From: Flavobacterium sp.
GTDB taxonomy: Bacteria; Bacteroidota; Bacteroidia; Flavobacteriales; Flavobacteriaceae
NCBI RefSeq assembly: GCF_027484705.1
Contig: NZ_JAIXSL010000010.1
Coordinates: 62,001 to 126,000 of the forward strand
Direction of reading: 5' to 3'
Length of the DNA stretch: 64,000 nt
This document shows, piece by piece, positions 51,865-63,300 of this stretch. The first letter of the stretch is position 1. Every line of letters begins with the position of its first letter. The position numbers and the translations under genes are program-made. Below the pieces are notes generated by a model that saw only the letters and a list, made by a program, of their open reading frames with translations, had not been told where the DNA came from and ran no database searches.

Positions 51865-54156
51865 ATGAATCGGATGAAGAAACTTCTTATTACCTTAATT
51901 TGTTGTTGTTTCCCTACAGTATTGCTAGCCCAATACATTCAGGTTGATGATACTTATACCGCACAACGGCTCGTCGAAAATGTGCTGATCAATAGTCCGT
52001 GCGCGAATGTTTCGAACTTCAGTGTCAGCGGCGATCCGTTCAGTCCTGGCGAACAAAGCTATGGCTATTTCAATGGAAGCAGCAGTACTTTCCCGTTCGC
52101 GCAAGGCATCGTATTGAGCACTTCGCGCGCCAAAAGAACCGAAGGCCCAAACAACAATCTTATCGATGAAGGAAGTTCGGCATGGGTTGGTGATTCTGAT
52201 TTGGAGCAAGCATTAGGAATCAGCAATACATACAACGCTACGGTATTAGAGTTTGATTTTACACCACTTACGAGTGCTATCAGTTTCGATTATATCTTTG
52301 CTTCTGAAGAATATCAAGGAAACGCACCTTGCAGATATTCCGACGGATTCGCCTTCCTGTTGAAAAAAGCCAATACTACTGATACTTATCAAAATTTGGC
52401 TTTAATTCCAAATACTACGACACCGGTTCTTGTGACTACTGTGCATCCAACAATTTCAGGTTGCCCTGCCATTAACGATGCATATTTTGGTGGTTTCAAT
52501 GGCAATAACGCACCCATCAACCTCAACGGGCAGACCACAGTGATGACTGCAAAAGCGACCGTCATTCCCGGTGTGACATACCATATCAAATTGGTGATTG
52601 CCGATCATGAGAACATACGATATGATTCCGCGATATTTCTCGGAGGCGGAAGCTTCAATGTAGGAACCGATTTGGGTTCGGACCGATTGGCTGCTACCAA
52701 CAATGCGATTTGTCAGGGAAAACGCTACCCGCTTGATGCAACGGAAGCGGGCACGAATTCCTATCAATGGTTTAAGAACGGAAGTCCACTTTCGGGCGAA
52801 ACCAATCCAACCTATGATGTCAACGACGCCGGAACTTACTCCGTGGAAATCACACTCGGCACCACTACCTGTATCGCCACGGGCGAAGTCACCATCGAAT
52901 ATATCCCGACACCAACACTGACCAACACGACGATCGTGCAATGCGATGAAGATAACGACGGGACCACTTTGTTCAACCTAACCAAAGTCGATGGCATCAT
53001 TACCAATAACGACAGTACTTTTAGCGCCGTAACTTATTACGAGAATTTACCTGATGCACAGAACCAGATTACGGCCAACGCGATATCCAACACAACTTCA
53101 TACCTCAGCACTGCAAAAACAATTTATGCTACGTCCGCTAATGCTTCAGGCTGTTATGGTGTTGCGAATGTAGTGCTTCAAATTTCCAATAATACTTTTC
53201 CTTTTGTGGTAGATTATGAAAGTTGCGATCTGGATTCCGTCATAGATGGTTACTATGCTTTCCCGTTGAGCGATGTTGATACTAAAGTACTCAACGGATT
53301 GCCTGCCGGACTTATCGTCAACTACTATCCTACATATAACGATGCGCTTTTGCAAACCAATATTTTGCCGGCTAATTACACCAACAACACACAATACGTT
53401 GATAGAATTTATGCCAAGATTTTAAACGGCAGCGATTGTTACGGCATCAAGACGGTAGATTTGTATGTCAACAGCAATACGCCACCTAATTTCGGAGACG
53501 AAGAAGTGTTTATCTGCGACGGTGTTCCTTATCCGGTATCGATTGCCACCAACTTTTATTCCTACCTCTGGAGCAATGGCGATCTTGACAATGCCACGAC
53601 CTTCAGTACGGCAGGATTATACACCGTAACCGTGACCAATCGCGATGGTTGCGAGGCTACGAAACAATATACCGTTACGGCTTCTCAGACGCCCATTATT
53701 ACGAGTGTTGATGTGAATGACTTTCAGGGTGACACCAATTCCGTTTTTGTTAATGTGACTGGTTCGGGAGATTATGAATATTCTTTGGACAGCGTCCATT
53801 TTCAAAGCAGTCCGTTTTTTGCCAACGTGCGCTCAGGTGAGTATATGGTGCACGTTAAGCATCCGCTTTGTGGTGAAGATTTCTATAAAATTTACGTCTT
53901 GAATTATCCGCAGTATTTCACCCCAAATGATGACGGTTACAATGACTTATGGCAAATCAAAAATCTGGATTCCCATACGATGGCTACGGTACGGGTTTTC
54001 GACCGTTATGGCAAACTTTTGAAACAGTTCGATGCCCTGGAAAAAGGCTGGGACGGAACCTTCAACGAAATGCGACTGCCTGCCGATGATTACTGGTTTG
54101 TGCTTGAACTCGAAAACAACAGAACCATCAAAGGGCATTTTTCACTCAAACGATAA
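51865..54156 (+). CDS. Choice-of-anchor L surface protein with T9SS type B sorting domain
   Basis: Signal peptide (LLITLICCCFPTVLLAQ). The N-terminal ~230 residues form a choice-of-anchor L domain (AQRLVENVLINSPCANVSNF, FPFAQGIVLSTSRAK, ISFDYIFASEEYQGNAPC, SDGFAFLLKK). Then comes an Ig-like domain (SYQWFKNGSPLSGETNPTY), a CDEDNDG-type domain, another Ig-like unit (SYLWSNGDLDNAT) and a type B sorting domain at the end (QYFTPNDDGYNDLWQI, RVFDRYGKLLKQF, GWDGTFNEMRLPADDYWFVL). It should be exported by T9SS and sit on the surface. It is 30 bases upstream of the next type B protein gene. Confidence 0.9.
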   Translation: MNRMKKLLITLICCCFPTVLLAQYIQVDDTYTAQRLVENVLINSPCANVSNFSVSGDPFSPGEQSYGYFNGSSSTFPFAQGIVLSTSRAKRTEGPNNNLIDEGSSAWVGDSDLEQALGISNTYNATVLEFDFTPLTSAISFDYIFASEEYQGNAPCRYSDGFAFLLKKANTTDTYQNLALIPNTTTPVLVTTVHPTISGCPAINDAYFGGFNGNNAPINLNGQTTVMTAKATVIPGVTYHIKLVIADHENIRYDSAIFLGGGSFNVGTDLGSDRLAATNNAICQGKRYPLDATEAGTNSYQWFKNGSPLSGETNPTYDVNDAGTYSVEITLGTTTCIATGEVTIEYIPTPTLTNTTIVQCDEDNDGTTLFNLTKVDGIITNNDSTFSAVTYYENLPDAQNQITANAISNTTSYLSTAKTIYATSANASGCYGVANVVLQISNNTFPFVVDYESCDLDSVIDGYYAFPLSDVDTKVLNGLPAGLIVNYYPTYNDALLQTNILPANYTNNTQYVDRIYAKILNGSDCYGIKTVDLYVNSNTPPNFGDEEVFICDGVPYPVSIATNFYSYLWSNGDLDNATTFSTAGLYTVTVTNRDGCEATKQYTVTASQTPIITSVDVNDFQGDTNSVFVNVTGSGDYEYSLDSVHFQSSPFFANVRSGEYMVHVKHPLCGEDFYKIYVLNYPQYFTPNDDGYNDLWQIKNLDSHTMATVRVFDRYGKLLKQFDALEKGWDGTFNEMRLPADDYWFVLELENNRTIKGHFSLKR

Positions 54157-54186
54157 TAATTGTATTTTATTTGCTAATTTTATCGA

Positions 54187-57100
54187 ATGAAAAAACAATA
54201 CCTACTATTTTTTCTACTTTTTACTATGGGTTGTTTCGCCCAATTTAGTAAGATTCATTACATTCCGCCATTATCGGGAACCAACGATAGTTCAGGCAGC
54301 GCGCAGGAACAATACCTTTACATTTCTACCCCAACGGTTACTCCGGTAAACTTCAGGATTATACAACTTGGGGGTGCCATCATCAATGCGACGGTTTCTA
54401 AAAGCACGCCTTATGTTTTTGATTGCGGATTTGGCACCAGCACCCAACTGATGGTTGAAAAAACCGATGTCAATGCTATACTTTCCAACAAAGGATATAT
54501 GATTGATGCCGATGATTTAGTCTACGTATCGGTGCGTGTCATAGCAGGGAACGGCAACCAGTCTGGAGCGGTAATTTCCAAAGGATTGGCAGCCTTGGGA
54601 ACGGAATTCAGGATTGGGTCGTTGCTCAATACCGATGTGGGACTTTCTTTCGGTTTAAGGCATTATACTTTTGTGTCCATTTTGGCTACGGAAAACAATA
54701 CAAGGGTTGATTTCAGTGCTATCAAACCCGGTGTGATTTTAATCAACAATGCTGTTGCCGGCAATACCCCATCATCCATCAATTTAAATAGCGGCCAGAG
54801 TTTTGTGATGGCCGTCGAAGGCCCAAATAGTCCGTTCGATCCGGATCAACTGGTTCCCAACAGAGATGGACTTATAGGGGCATTAATAAAATCAGACAAA
54901 CCCATTGCCGTCAATTGCGGCTCTTTCGCAGGAACTAATGCCGATAACAATCTTGACTTAGGGTTCGATCAGATTGTTTCTGTGGAAAAAACCGGAAAGA
55001 ATTATATTTTCATCAAAAGTACCGGTGCCAATGTTGTCGAAAAAGTACTACTTGTAGGGCATACCAACGGAACCGAAGTCCGCCTCAACGGCAACACAGG
55101 AGCTTACGATTATTTACTGAATGCCGGTCAATACCTAGCGCTCGATGGCAGCCGTTTTAATGCGCAGGGCAATCTATACGTAGAAACTACCGAAAACGTA
55201 TTTGCCTACCAGACCATAGGCGACGACAGCAGAGTTGATTACGCCAACCAGGAACTTTTCTTTGTTCCGCCACTGAGTTGTGAAACGCCAAGAATCATCG
55301 ATAATATTCCGTTGATCAATAAAATCGGTAGCAGGACTTATTCGATAGGACGTGTCACAATGATTACGGAATCCGGGGCTACGGTCAATTTTGAAATTAA
55401 TGGTGTTCCATACACTTTGGCCGCACTTAATTCGATTCCGGGTGTAATTGTCATTGGCCCTACGATTGTTCCTACAGCCTTACAGAATTATGATACTTAT
55501 GTCATTACAGGATTGTCGGGAAATGTGAGCGCTTATTCTACGGGGGAACTTTACTTAGCGGCTTATGCTACTGACGGAGCTGCGACTTTTGGTGGGTTTT
55601 ATTCCGGCTTTATATTCAAACCTGAAATCACGTTCAACCTGCTCAATGTCACGCAAAACAATTGTATTCCGAATGCGGAACTCAGAGTCAGTTCGTTGAG
55701 TTCTTTCGATTTATTTCAATGGTATTTCAACGGAAATCCTATAGCCGGAGCCAATCAGAATTTTTACAATCCGTTACAACCCGGTAAATATTTTGTCAAA
55801 GCAGCCATTTCCAATTGCGGGACTAATAATATTTCCTCCGATGAAATCCCAATCAGTTCCTGTCCAACCAACTCCGACAATGACCTCGCCAACGACAACG
55901 TTGATACGGATTTTGATAATGACGGCATCTCGAATTGTAATGAATCCTTAGGAGATCAACCCATAGATTTATCAAATGCAACTTCCATTACCGTTACTAC
56001 ATCCGGCAGTGTATCGCCACAACCCGTTCCTTTTTCAGGCGCGAGCAATGGCAATTTCATTACACGGACGCCTATCGGCAAGAATAACGCAGTTACTTTT
56101 CAAAAAACATTTTCAGTACCTACGAATATCTCTTTAGAATATGTAAATACTGCGCTGGCATCTGATTTACCAAACTCGAATGCAGAATTCATAGTCACTT
56201 CCGACATCAATAAAACGATCACGTTGCTCAATCCGAATGACCAATTGTTAGTCGATACGAATTATGATGATATCTATGAAAGTGGCGTCACGAGTTATTC
56301 ATCTTATGAAATCCGTTTCAGGATGAACAGTGCGATACCTTTAGTACCCGGTGCGGGAACCTTCCGATTCAAATCAGCAGCGACCTCTAACATTACATTC
56401 ACACACACGAATTTATCCGATGCCACAGACAATAATGCTACCTTCAGGATTGTAGAGACTTGCGTTTCAAAAGATTCCGACCTCGATGGCGTTGCGGATG
56501 CTTTTGATCTCGACAGCGACAACGACGGTATTCCGGATCAAGTCGAAGCTATTGGAAACAACACCATCATACTTTCAAATACCGACGCCAACCAAGACGG
56601 AATGGATGATGCTTTCGGGAGCGGAATAACGATAGCCGATTTCGATGGTGATGGTGTATCCAATTTCTTAGATCTGGACAGTGATAATGACGGAATATTC
56701 GATCTAACAGAATCTGGGAATACAAGTAGTGATGCCAATGTGGATGGAATTATCGACGGCCTTCCGTCATCGTTCGGAGCCAACGGATTGAACAATGCGC
56801 TTGAAACGGCACCGAATTCAGGAACTTTAAATTATTCCATCACCGATACTAATGCAGATGGTATTAGAAACTACCTCGCTTTAGACAGCGATGCAGACGG
56901 CTGTAACGATGTCATCGAAGCGGGTTACTTAGACCCCAATGGCGATGGCGTTTTAGGCAATACTCCAGCGGTCACCAATACGAAAGGTTTGGTGACTTCT
57001 GCTATAGGTTATACTGTGTTGCCTAATAATAACTACATCACCAGTGCGCCAATAACCATTACTGCTCAGCCAGCCGTAGCGACATTCTGTACTTTGCAAA

Positions 57101-59331
57101 GTTCGTCCATTGTCATTGAAAGTACACAGGTGGATTCTTATCAGTGGCAAATACTGACCACTAGCGGATGGACCAACATTGTCGACAATGCCAATTACGC
57201 CCAAAGCAACACGCATGAACTGCAGGTTATAGCGGCACCGGCCAGCTGGAATGGCAACAAATACCGGGTCATCCTTCAAAAAAATGGCAACAGCTGTAAT
57301 TTGATTTCTGCCGATGTGACGCTTTCTTTGTATCCGCTTCCTGTGGTGGCTTCTCCTACTACTTTGGTGCAATGCGACGACAATAATGATGGTTTTACGA
57401 GAGTCAATTTAAGGGAAAAAGAAAGTGCCATCGCCAATGTAGCCAATCGTGTTTTTACTTATTACAAATCCTATAGCGCTGCCAATGCCGGAGATGAAAC
57501 GAGTCCGGATTTCATCAACAATCCTCTAGGTTATTTTACCAATTCGACTGTAATTTGGGTAAGAGTTGTTGATCAGCTTCATGGCTGTTTCAATGTGGCG
57601 GAACTTCTTGTTTCCGTTTCTTCCACTCAGGTACCGTCGAATTTTAACCGAAAATTTTACAAATGCGATGATTATTTGGATCGGTTCGGAAACAACAATG
57701 CCAACAACGATGACCATGATGGCATTGCTACTTTCAATTTCAGCAGTGTCACCGCCGATATCATTGCGATACTTCCTGCTGCTACGGGTTACAGGGTCAA
57801 GTATTATAAAAACTATCAGGACGCCGCCATGGAAGTAGATGCTTTAGGCAACAATCTAGAAATATCCCAAAACCCTTCGAGTGCAGAAAATATCTATCAT
57901 TACAGGAACATCGATTATCCGAGTCAGCAGCAGATTTGGGTGCGTATTGAAAGTATAGGAGATAACGCCTGCTACGGGCTTGGGCCGTTTGTGAATTTAT
58001 ATGTTGAGGCGCTTCCGATTGCCCATCCCTACAACGACGATAATATCATCAGAAAATGCGATGACGATCATGACGGTATTTTTGCGTTTGACACCTCGAT
58101 ACTCGAAGCCGTAATTTTGGACGGACAAACCAATGTGGTGGTGACCTATTTCGATGACGCCGGAAGCCCATTGCCTAGCCCATTGCCAAATCCTTTCGTT
58201 GTTAATACTACCAAAACCATCACGGTTAAGGTTTCTAACGCCTCAACTTTTGATCCCAACGGCCCTTGCTTTGACGAGGAAACCCTACAGTTCATTGTTG
58301 ACGATTTGCCGCAGGCTTTCCCTGTAAACACGAGTTTATTTTCAGTTTGTGACGACGAAGCCGATCCGGTTTTGCAGGATGGCATGTACGGTTTTGATAC
58401 AGCTACCATCGAATCGCAAATCCTCAATGGCCAGACGGGTATGGCAGTCAAATATTTTAACGGAAGCGGACAACCTCTGCAAAGCCCGTTGCCAAATCCT
58501 TTCATCACGAATTCACAAAATGTGACCGCGGTAGTCGAAAATCCGATCAACAAAACCTGTCCGGCGAGCCTTGTGCTTCCTTTTGTAGTCAAAGCGACGC
58601 CTAAAATAAAACTAATCGGGCGCGACCTCATTTGTTCGAATAATCCTGCCTTTTATACGGAAATCAATGCGGCCATAGTAGATGGAAGTTCGATTTCCAA
58701 TTATACTTTCCAATGGTATCTTAATGGAGCGCTCATTCCCGGAGCTACAAACTATACCCTCGATGTGAATGTTGCCGGAACCTATACCGTAGACGTCACA
58801 ACGGTTTTAGGTTGTATGAAAACACGAATCATCGATGTAGTCGCTTCAGATATCGCCCATATTGACGCTATTAATATTATTGATTTGACGGATTCCAATT
58901 CCGTGGAGATTATCGCTAGCGGTAGTGGGATTTTGGTGTATAGCCTTGATGATCCGGAAAATTTTCAAGGCTCGAATCTGTTTGCGGATGTGCCTTCGGG
59001 AATCCATCAGGTATACGTAAAAGACATTAACGGTTGTGGCGTTGTCGGACCTATAGAAATTTATGTGTTGGGCATTCCAACCTTCTTCACGCCCGATGGC
59101 AATGGCATCAACGATACTTGGAACCTGAGAGGCAGCAGCGACAATTTTAATAAGAATGCCAGAATACGCATATTTGACCGCAACGGAAAATTCATCAAAG
59201 AATTTTTCGGCGCTGACAATGGTTGGGACGGAACTTATCACGGGCGTCAATTGCCTTCGGAAGATTATTGGTATGAGATTGTGCTTGAAGATCAACGGGT
59301 GTTCCGAGGCCATTTCAGTTTAACGCGATAG
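54187..59331 (+). CDS. Large calcium-repeat surface protein with T9SS type B sorting domain
   Basis: 1714 residues. Layout: signal peptide (LFFLLFTMGCFAQ); IgGFc-binding-like region (~100-480: PIAVNCGSFAGTNADNN, YIFIKSTGANVVEKVLLVGH, FAYQTIGDDSRVDYANQ); Ig-like FDLFQWYFNGNPIAGANQ; thrombospondin type 3-like acidic repeats that bind calcium (DTDFDNDGISN, DSDLDGVADAFDLDSDNDG, DFDGDGVSNFLDLDSDNDG); Ig-like SYQWQILTTSGW; four CDD-x-x-D-G domains (VQCDDNNDGFTR, RKCDDDHDGIFAFDTS, SVCDDEADP); and a terminal type B sorting domain (FFTPDGNGINDTWNL, RIFDRNGKFIKEF, GWDGTYHGRQLPSEDYW). Its C-terminus is closely similar to that of the preceding gene. The esterase gene starts 10 bases downstream. Confidence 0.9.
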   Translation: MKKQYLLFFLLFTMGCFAQFSKIHYIPPLSGTNDSSGSAQEQYLYISTPTVTPVNFRIIQLGGAIINATVSKSTPYVFDCGFGTSTQLMVEKTDVNAILSNKGYMIDADDLVYVSVRVIAGNGNQSGAVISKGLAALGTEFRIGSLLNTDVGLSFGLRHYTFVSILATENNTRVDFSAIKPGVILINNAVAGNTPSSINLNSGQSFVMAVEGPNSPFDPDQLVPNRDGLIGALIKSDKPIAVNCGSFAGTNADNNLDLGFDQIVSVEKTGKNYIFIKSTGANVVEKVLLVGHTNGTEVRLNGNTGAYDYLLNAGQYLALDGSRFNAQGNLYVETTENVFAYQTIGDDSRVDYANQELFFVPPLSCETPRIIDNIPLINKIGSRTYSIGRVTMITESGATVNFEINGVPYTLAALNSIPGVIVIGPTIVPTALQNYDTYVITGLSGNVSAYSTGELYLAAYATDGAATFGGFYSGFIFKPEITFNLLNVTQNNCIPNAELRVSSLSSFDLFQWYFNGNPIAGANQNFYNPLQPGKYFVKAAISNCGTNNISSDEIPISSCPTNSDNDLANDNVDTDFDNDGISNCNESLGDQPIDLSNATSITVTTSGSVSPQPVPFSGASNGNFITRTPIGKNNAVTFQKTFSVPTNISLEYVNTALASDLPNSNAEFIVTSDINKTITLLNPNDQLLVDTNYDDIYESGVTSYSSYEIRFRMNSAIPLVPGAGTFRFKSAATSNITFTHTNLSDATDNNATFRIVETCVSKDSDLDGVADAFDLDSDNDGIPDQVEAIGNNTIILSNTDANQDGMDDAFGSGITIADFDGDGVSNFLDLDSDNDGIFDLTESGNTSSDANVDGIIDGLPSSFGANGLNNALETAPNSGTLNYSITDTNADGIRNYLALDSDADGCNDVIEAGYLDPNGDGVLGNTPAVTNTKGLVTSAIGYTVLPNNNYITSAPITITAQPAVATFCTLQSSSIVIESTQVDSYQWQILTTSGWTNIVDNANYAQSNTHELQVIAAPASWNGNKYRVILQKNGNSCNLISADVTLSLYPLPVVASPTTLVQCDDNNDGFTRVNLREKESAIANVANRVFTYYKSYSAANAGDETSPDFINNPLGYFTNSTVIWVRVVDQLHGCFNVAELLVSVSSTQVPSNFNRKFYKCDDYLDRFGNNNANNDDHDGIATFNFSSVTADIIAILPAATGYRVKYYKNYQDAAMEVDALGNNLEISQNPSSAENIYHYRNIDYPSQQQIWVRIESIGDNACYGLGPFVNLYVEALPIAHPYNDDNIIRKCDDDHDGIFAFDTSILEAVILDGQTNVVVTYFDDAGSPLPSPLPNPFVVNTTKTITVKVSNASTFDPNGPCFDEETLQFIVDDLPQAFPVNTSLFSVCDDEADPVLQDGMYGFDTATIESQILNGQTGMAVKYFNGSGQPLQSPLPNPFITNSQNVTAVVENPINKTCPASLVLPFVVKATPKIKLIGRDLICSNNPAFYTEINAAIVDGSSISNYTFQWYLNGALIPGATNYTLDVNVAGTYTVDVTTVLGCMKTRIIDVVASDIAHIDAINIIDLTDSNSVEIIASGSGILVYSLDDPENFQGSNLFADVPSGIHQVYVKDINGCGVVGPIEIYVLGIPTFFTPDGNGINDTWNLRGSSDNFNKNARIRIFDRNGKFIKEFFGADNGWDGTYHGRQLPSEDYWYEIVLEDQRVFRGHFSLTR

Positions 59332-59341
59332 GTTAGTTTTT

Positions 59342-60265
59342 ATGAAAAAATATTTCGCCTTATTGCTCATGACCTTTACATCCATCAATGCACAAGAAGT
59401 GAAAGTGACTACCGGTAAAGTAGTGCGTTTCGCGAATTTCAAATCGCAATTTGTGGATGCCCGAAATGTGGATGTTTGGCTGCCCGACGGTTATTCTGAA
59501 AACAACAAATATGCGGTTTTGTATATGCATGACGGGCAAATGCTGTTTGATCCTGAAACCACCTGGAACAAACAAGCCTGGCAAGTGGATGCCATTGCCG
59601 GGAAATTGATTGCTGAAAAACAAATTCAAAAGTGTATTGTTGTCGGTATTTGGAATAATGATAAAAAAAGGCATCCGGAATATTTCCCGCAGAAGGTTTA
59701 TGCTACTTTCTCCGTCGAACAGAAAAAATTCATCTCCGATGTGTTAATCAAAAGAAAAAAAATAGACAGCGAGTTCCATCCTATTTCCGATAACTATCTA
59801 AAATTTATTGTCACCGAACTCAAACCCTATATTGACAAAACCTACTCCACTTTCACCAGTCGCAAACACACTTTTATCGCGGGTTCAAGCATGGGCGGAT
59901 TGCTTTCGTTTTACGCTATTTGCGAATATCCGGAAGTGTTCGGCGGGGCTGGTTGTCTTTCTACGCATTGGACCGGAATATACCAGAACAATGACAATCC
60001 GATTCCAGATTCGATTATTTCCTATTTGAAAGTTCACTTACCCAATCCAAAAAGCCACAAGATTTATTTTGACCACGGAGATAGAACCTTAGATAGTTTG
60101 TATCGCCCATGGCAGGAGAAAGTGGATGTTGTGATGAAGGCAAAAGGGTTTGCATCTAAAAATTGGTCGACACAATTCTTCTCTGGAAAAGACCATTCGG
60201 AGCAATCTTGGAGAGAACGTCTGGACATTCCTTTACAGTTTTTGTTAGGGAAGTCGCTGCCCTAG
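59342..60265 (+). CDS. Secreted alpha/beta-hydrolase, esterase (PF00756) family
   Basis: Signal peptide MKKYFALLLMTFTSINAQ and the same fold as the 1555-2376 gene: KYAVLYMHDGQMLFD, nucleophile elbow GSSMGG after HTFIA, SFYAICEYPEVFGGAG, acidic DHGDRTLDSLY, and catalytic His in GKDHSEQSW. Ten bases after the large type B surface protein, so probably co-transcribed; an enzyme acting on surface sugars or lipids is a guess. Its final codon and stop (CCC TAG) lie within structured repeat copy C. Confidence 0.85.
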   Translation: MKKYFALLLMTFTSINAQEVKVTTGKVVRFANFKSQFVDARNVDVWLPDGYSENNKYAVLYMHDGQMLFDPETTWNKQAWQVDAIAGKLIAEKQIQKCIVVGIWNNDKKRHPEYFPQKVYATFSVEQKKFISDVLIKRKKIDSEFHPISDNYLKFIVTELKPYIDKTYSTFTSRKHTFIAGSSMGGLLSFYAICEYPEVFGGAGCLSTHWTGIYQNNDNPIPDSIISYLKVHLPNPKSHKIYFDHGDRTLDSLYRPWQEKVDVVMKAKGFASKNWSTQFFSGKDHSEQSWRERLDIPLQFLLGKSLP

Positions 60266-60338
60266 CCCGGATGGTAATAGCATCCTTGGTTTGCGGGGTT
60301 CGCAAACCAAGATATCATGGACAGCCGGAATAGCTTCT
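60259..60338 (+). repeat. Structured ~80-bp repeat element, copy C
   Basis: Begins gccctagcccggat, then gcatc, perfect 11-bp stem (CTTGGTTTGCG 60285-60295, CGCAAACCAAG 60301-60311) around loop GGGTT, then atatcatggacagccggaat and gcttct. Supplies the stop codon of the esterase at the same offset as copy B supplies that of bestrophin. Confidence 0.9.
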
Positions 60339-60344
60339 GAAAAT

Positions 60345-60373
60345 AAAAAAACCCACTCTTTCGAATGGGTTTC
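60345..60373 (-). terminator. Terminator of the FN3 protein gene
   Basis: AAACCCA and TGGGTTT pair around a short loop, with a T-run on the minus strand. Located 22 bases after the minus-strand gene stop. Confidence 0.8.
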
Positions 60374-60394
60374 TTGTTTACATGATGAAAGTTT

Positions 60395-63300
60395 CTAGTT
60401 CTTAATGATTTTAAAAGTTTCATTGGAATGGCCCACAAAAACTTTGACCAAATAGATTCCTGCAGTATAGCCTGACATATCGATGATGGCATCGGTGGAA
60501 TTAATCGTTCGTTGTTGTATATGTTGCCCAACGATATTGGTAATTTCTATGCTTTTAATTACTTCAGTGTTGGTAATGTTTAACAGCGAAGATGTTGGAT
60601 TTGGAAAAACCTGCAAACCTTCAATCTGGTTTTCATCTACCGAAAGTGCGGTGGTACATTTGACGGATTTGCTTCTGAAATTGTTGTCCGTTCCGCAAGT
60701 GGCATTTTTGTGCGCAAAGAAACGAACGGTTCCCGAATTGGTTCCCGAAGACCAGACCAGTGGCGTTACTCCGCTAGCTAAGACCGTCGTATTGGTAGCG
60801 TTGGCAATAGTGATGAAATCGGTCGCAATGGAACTTGTGAAAGTATATTGCTTATTGCTTTGAATGGCAACATTGGCGTATTGGGAAGCCCCGTTGAAAT
60901 CATCAATCAATTGATTGGTGTTGTTGCAATTGGGCACGAAAGTATTATCCGGATACAATCCGAACGTGGCTTGGTTGCAACTGGTTACACTACTCGTCGT
61001 GAAACTACCTCCAACAGCCCAAGTACTTTTGGTACTGCCACAATTGCTTCTAACCCACCAATAGTAAGTCGCATTTGGTTGTGTATTGGGTGGTACTACC
61101 AAAATCGAAGTAGCGCTTTGGGTGCCACTTGGAATAGAAACCGCAGTAGGCGCTACGTTATTGGCTCTTACTAAATAATCAAAATCCTGAATAGGTAAAA
61201 AGGAAGGTGTCCAATTTAACCTTACCGTCAAGGGTGCTATTTGATCCACAAACAAATTAGTGGGCGCCGAACAAGTAGTAGTCGCAGCATTGCAAGTGAT
61301 GGATCGGGTTCGTTCCAGTTGTTCGTTCCCACAGGAAGTATCGGTATGAAAGTAATACCGAATGACCCCAGCATTGGTTCCTGATAACCAAACCAAAGGC
61401 GAAATGCCACTCGTGTAAACCACGGTTGCGGCTTCATTAGTGATGGTGATATGATCAGTGGCTACAGCACTGGTAAAAGTGTATTGTTTGCCAGCCAGTA
61501 TGTTGACCAATGAATATTCTCCCGCATAAGCATCGGTTACAATGGTTTCTGCAGTTCCTGAACAAGCAGGTGTGAAAGTGGTTGATGGATAAAGTCCGTA
61601 AACGGCATCGGTGCATTCGCCCTGAATAGTTGTAGTGAAACTGCCTCCCGAAACCCAAGCACTTTTGGTAGTCCCGCAATTGGAACGTACCCAAAAATAG
61701 TAAGTGGTGTTCGCAGTCAGGTTGATTAATGATGCCGAAGTTTGGGCGATACTGCCTACTGGAGTTGTAGATGCAGTTGGAGCTGTACTTGTAGTCGCAA
61801 AATAAACATCGTATTGCGAAGGAGCAGGCACCGCGGCAATCCAATAAAGGTCTGCAGAATTGTCGCCAATGTTAGAACTTGACGGACTAGAAGGAGGCGT
61901 ACATGATGCCGCAAGCGTAGTAAAACTTCCTCCCGAGATCCAAACACTGTTGGAAGTCTCACAACTCGAACGCACCCAAACATAATAAGTCGTTGAAGCG
62001 CTCAAGCCGCTAATATTGACGTTGTTGCTCAGCGTACTTCCTGAGGGAGTAGTCGCATTGATCGGAGCCGTATTAAGGGTACTGTAATAATACTGATAGC
62101 CATAACTTGGCGTGGTACTCAACGCCTGCCAATTGATCTGAGCCGCATTACTACTGATGTTGGAAGTGGTCACATTCGATGGCGCATTGCATACCGCAAC
62201 GGCCGTAGTCATGAAAGTAAATCCTCCAACCCAAGGGCTCTGCAATGATCCGCAATTAGAACGCACCCAAAAATAATAGGTCGTGTTGCTGTTCAACCCT
62301 GCTACATCAATGCTCGTAACTGCCGAATACTGAGTGGGTGCTGTTGTAGTTGATGGTTGTATACTACTAGTACTGTAATATACCTGATAACCATTGCTAG
62401 GTGCCGGATTGGCCGCAATCCAGGCTAAAGTAGCGGAGGAACTCGTCACTGAATTGACCGATAACGAATTCGGGGTGGAACAGGTCGGCGTTGGTGTGCA
62501 AGAAATCGATCTCGTCCTGCTGGTGATATCAAAACCACAATTGGAAGAAGTATGAAAATAGTATTTGATCTCTGTTGTATTCGCTCCCGAGGACCAAACC
62601 AAAGGCGTTAATCCGCTGGCATAAATAAAATCAGTAATATCGTCTTGAATGGTGATATAATCTGTGGCTACGGAACTTGAAAAAGTATAAGTTCGATTAG
62701 GCAAAATGGAAACAACGGAGAATTCGCCAGCACGACCAAGCGGCGTAATGACTTCCGGAGTGCCTGTGCAGTTCGGCGTAAAGGTCGCAGCAGGGTCTTG
62801 TCCGTAAATAGCAACAAAACAGCCCGTAGGATTTGAAGGTAAGGTGCTAAAACTACCGCCAAAGGTCCATTGACTTAAATTTACGTCGCATTGCTTTCTT
62901 AGCCAGTAATAGTAAGTCGTGTTTGCCGTTAAACCCGTAATAGTCGTATAAGTAAAACTTGTTCCTCCATTAGGAGCGGCGTTGATGCTTGGCGTAGCAC
63001 TACTAGTACTGTAATAATATTGATAATTCCCATCAACCGATGGCGAACTATCGGTCCAACTCAAATTGATTTGATTGGCTTCTACGGATGAAGCAACTAT
63101 TGAAACGGGAGCACCACAATCTGACGCCGGTAATCGCGCAGTTATCGAGCGAACACGATTGATCTGCTGCGTATCGCACGACGAATTCGAAGAAATATAA
63201 TACCTGATTTCACCATTGTATCCGTTTGAATTCCATGTTAGTGGCGTGGGGCCATACGCTAATATCGTATTTAAGGATTGATTGGTAATCGTAATATAGT

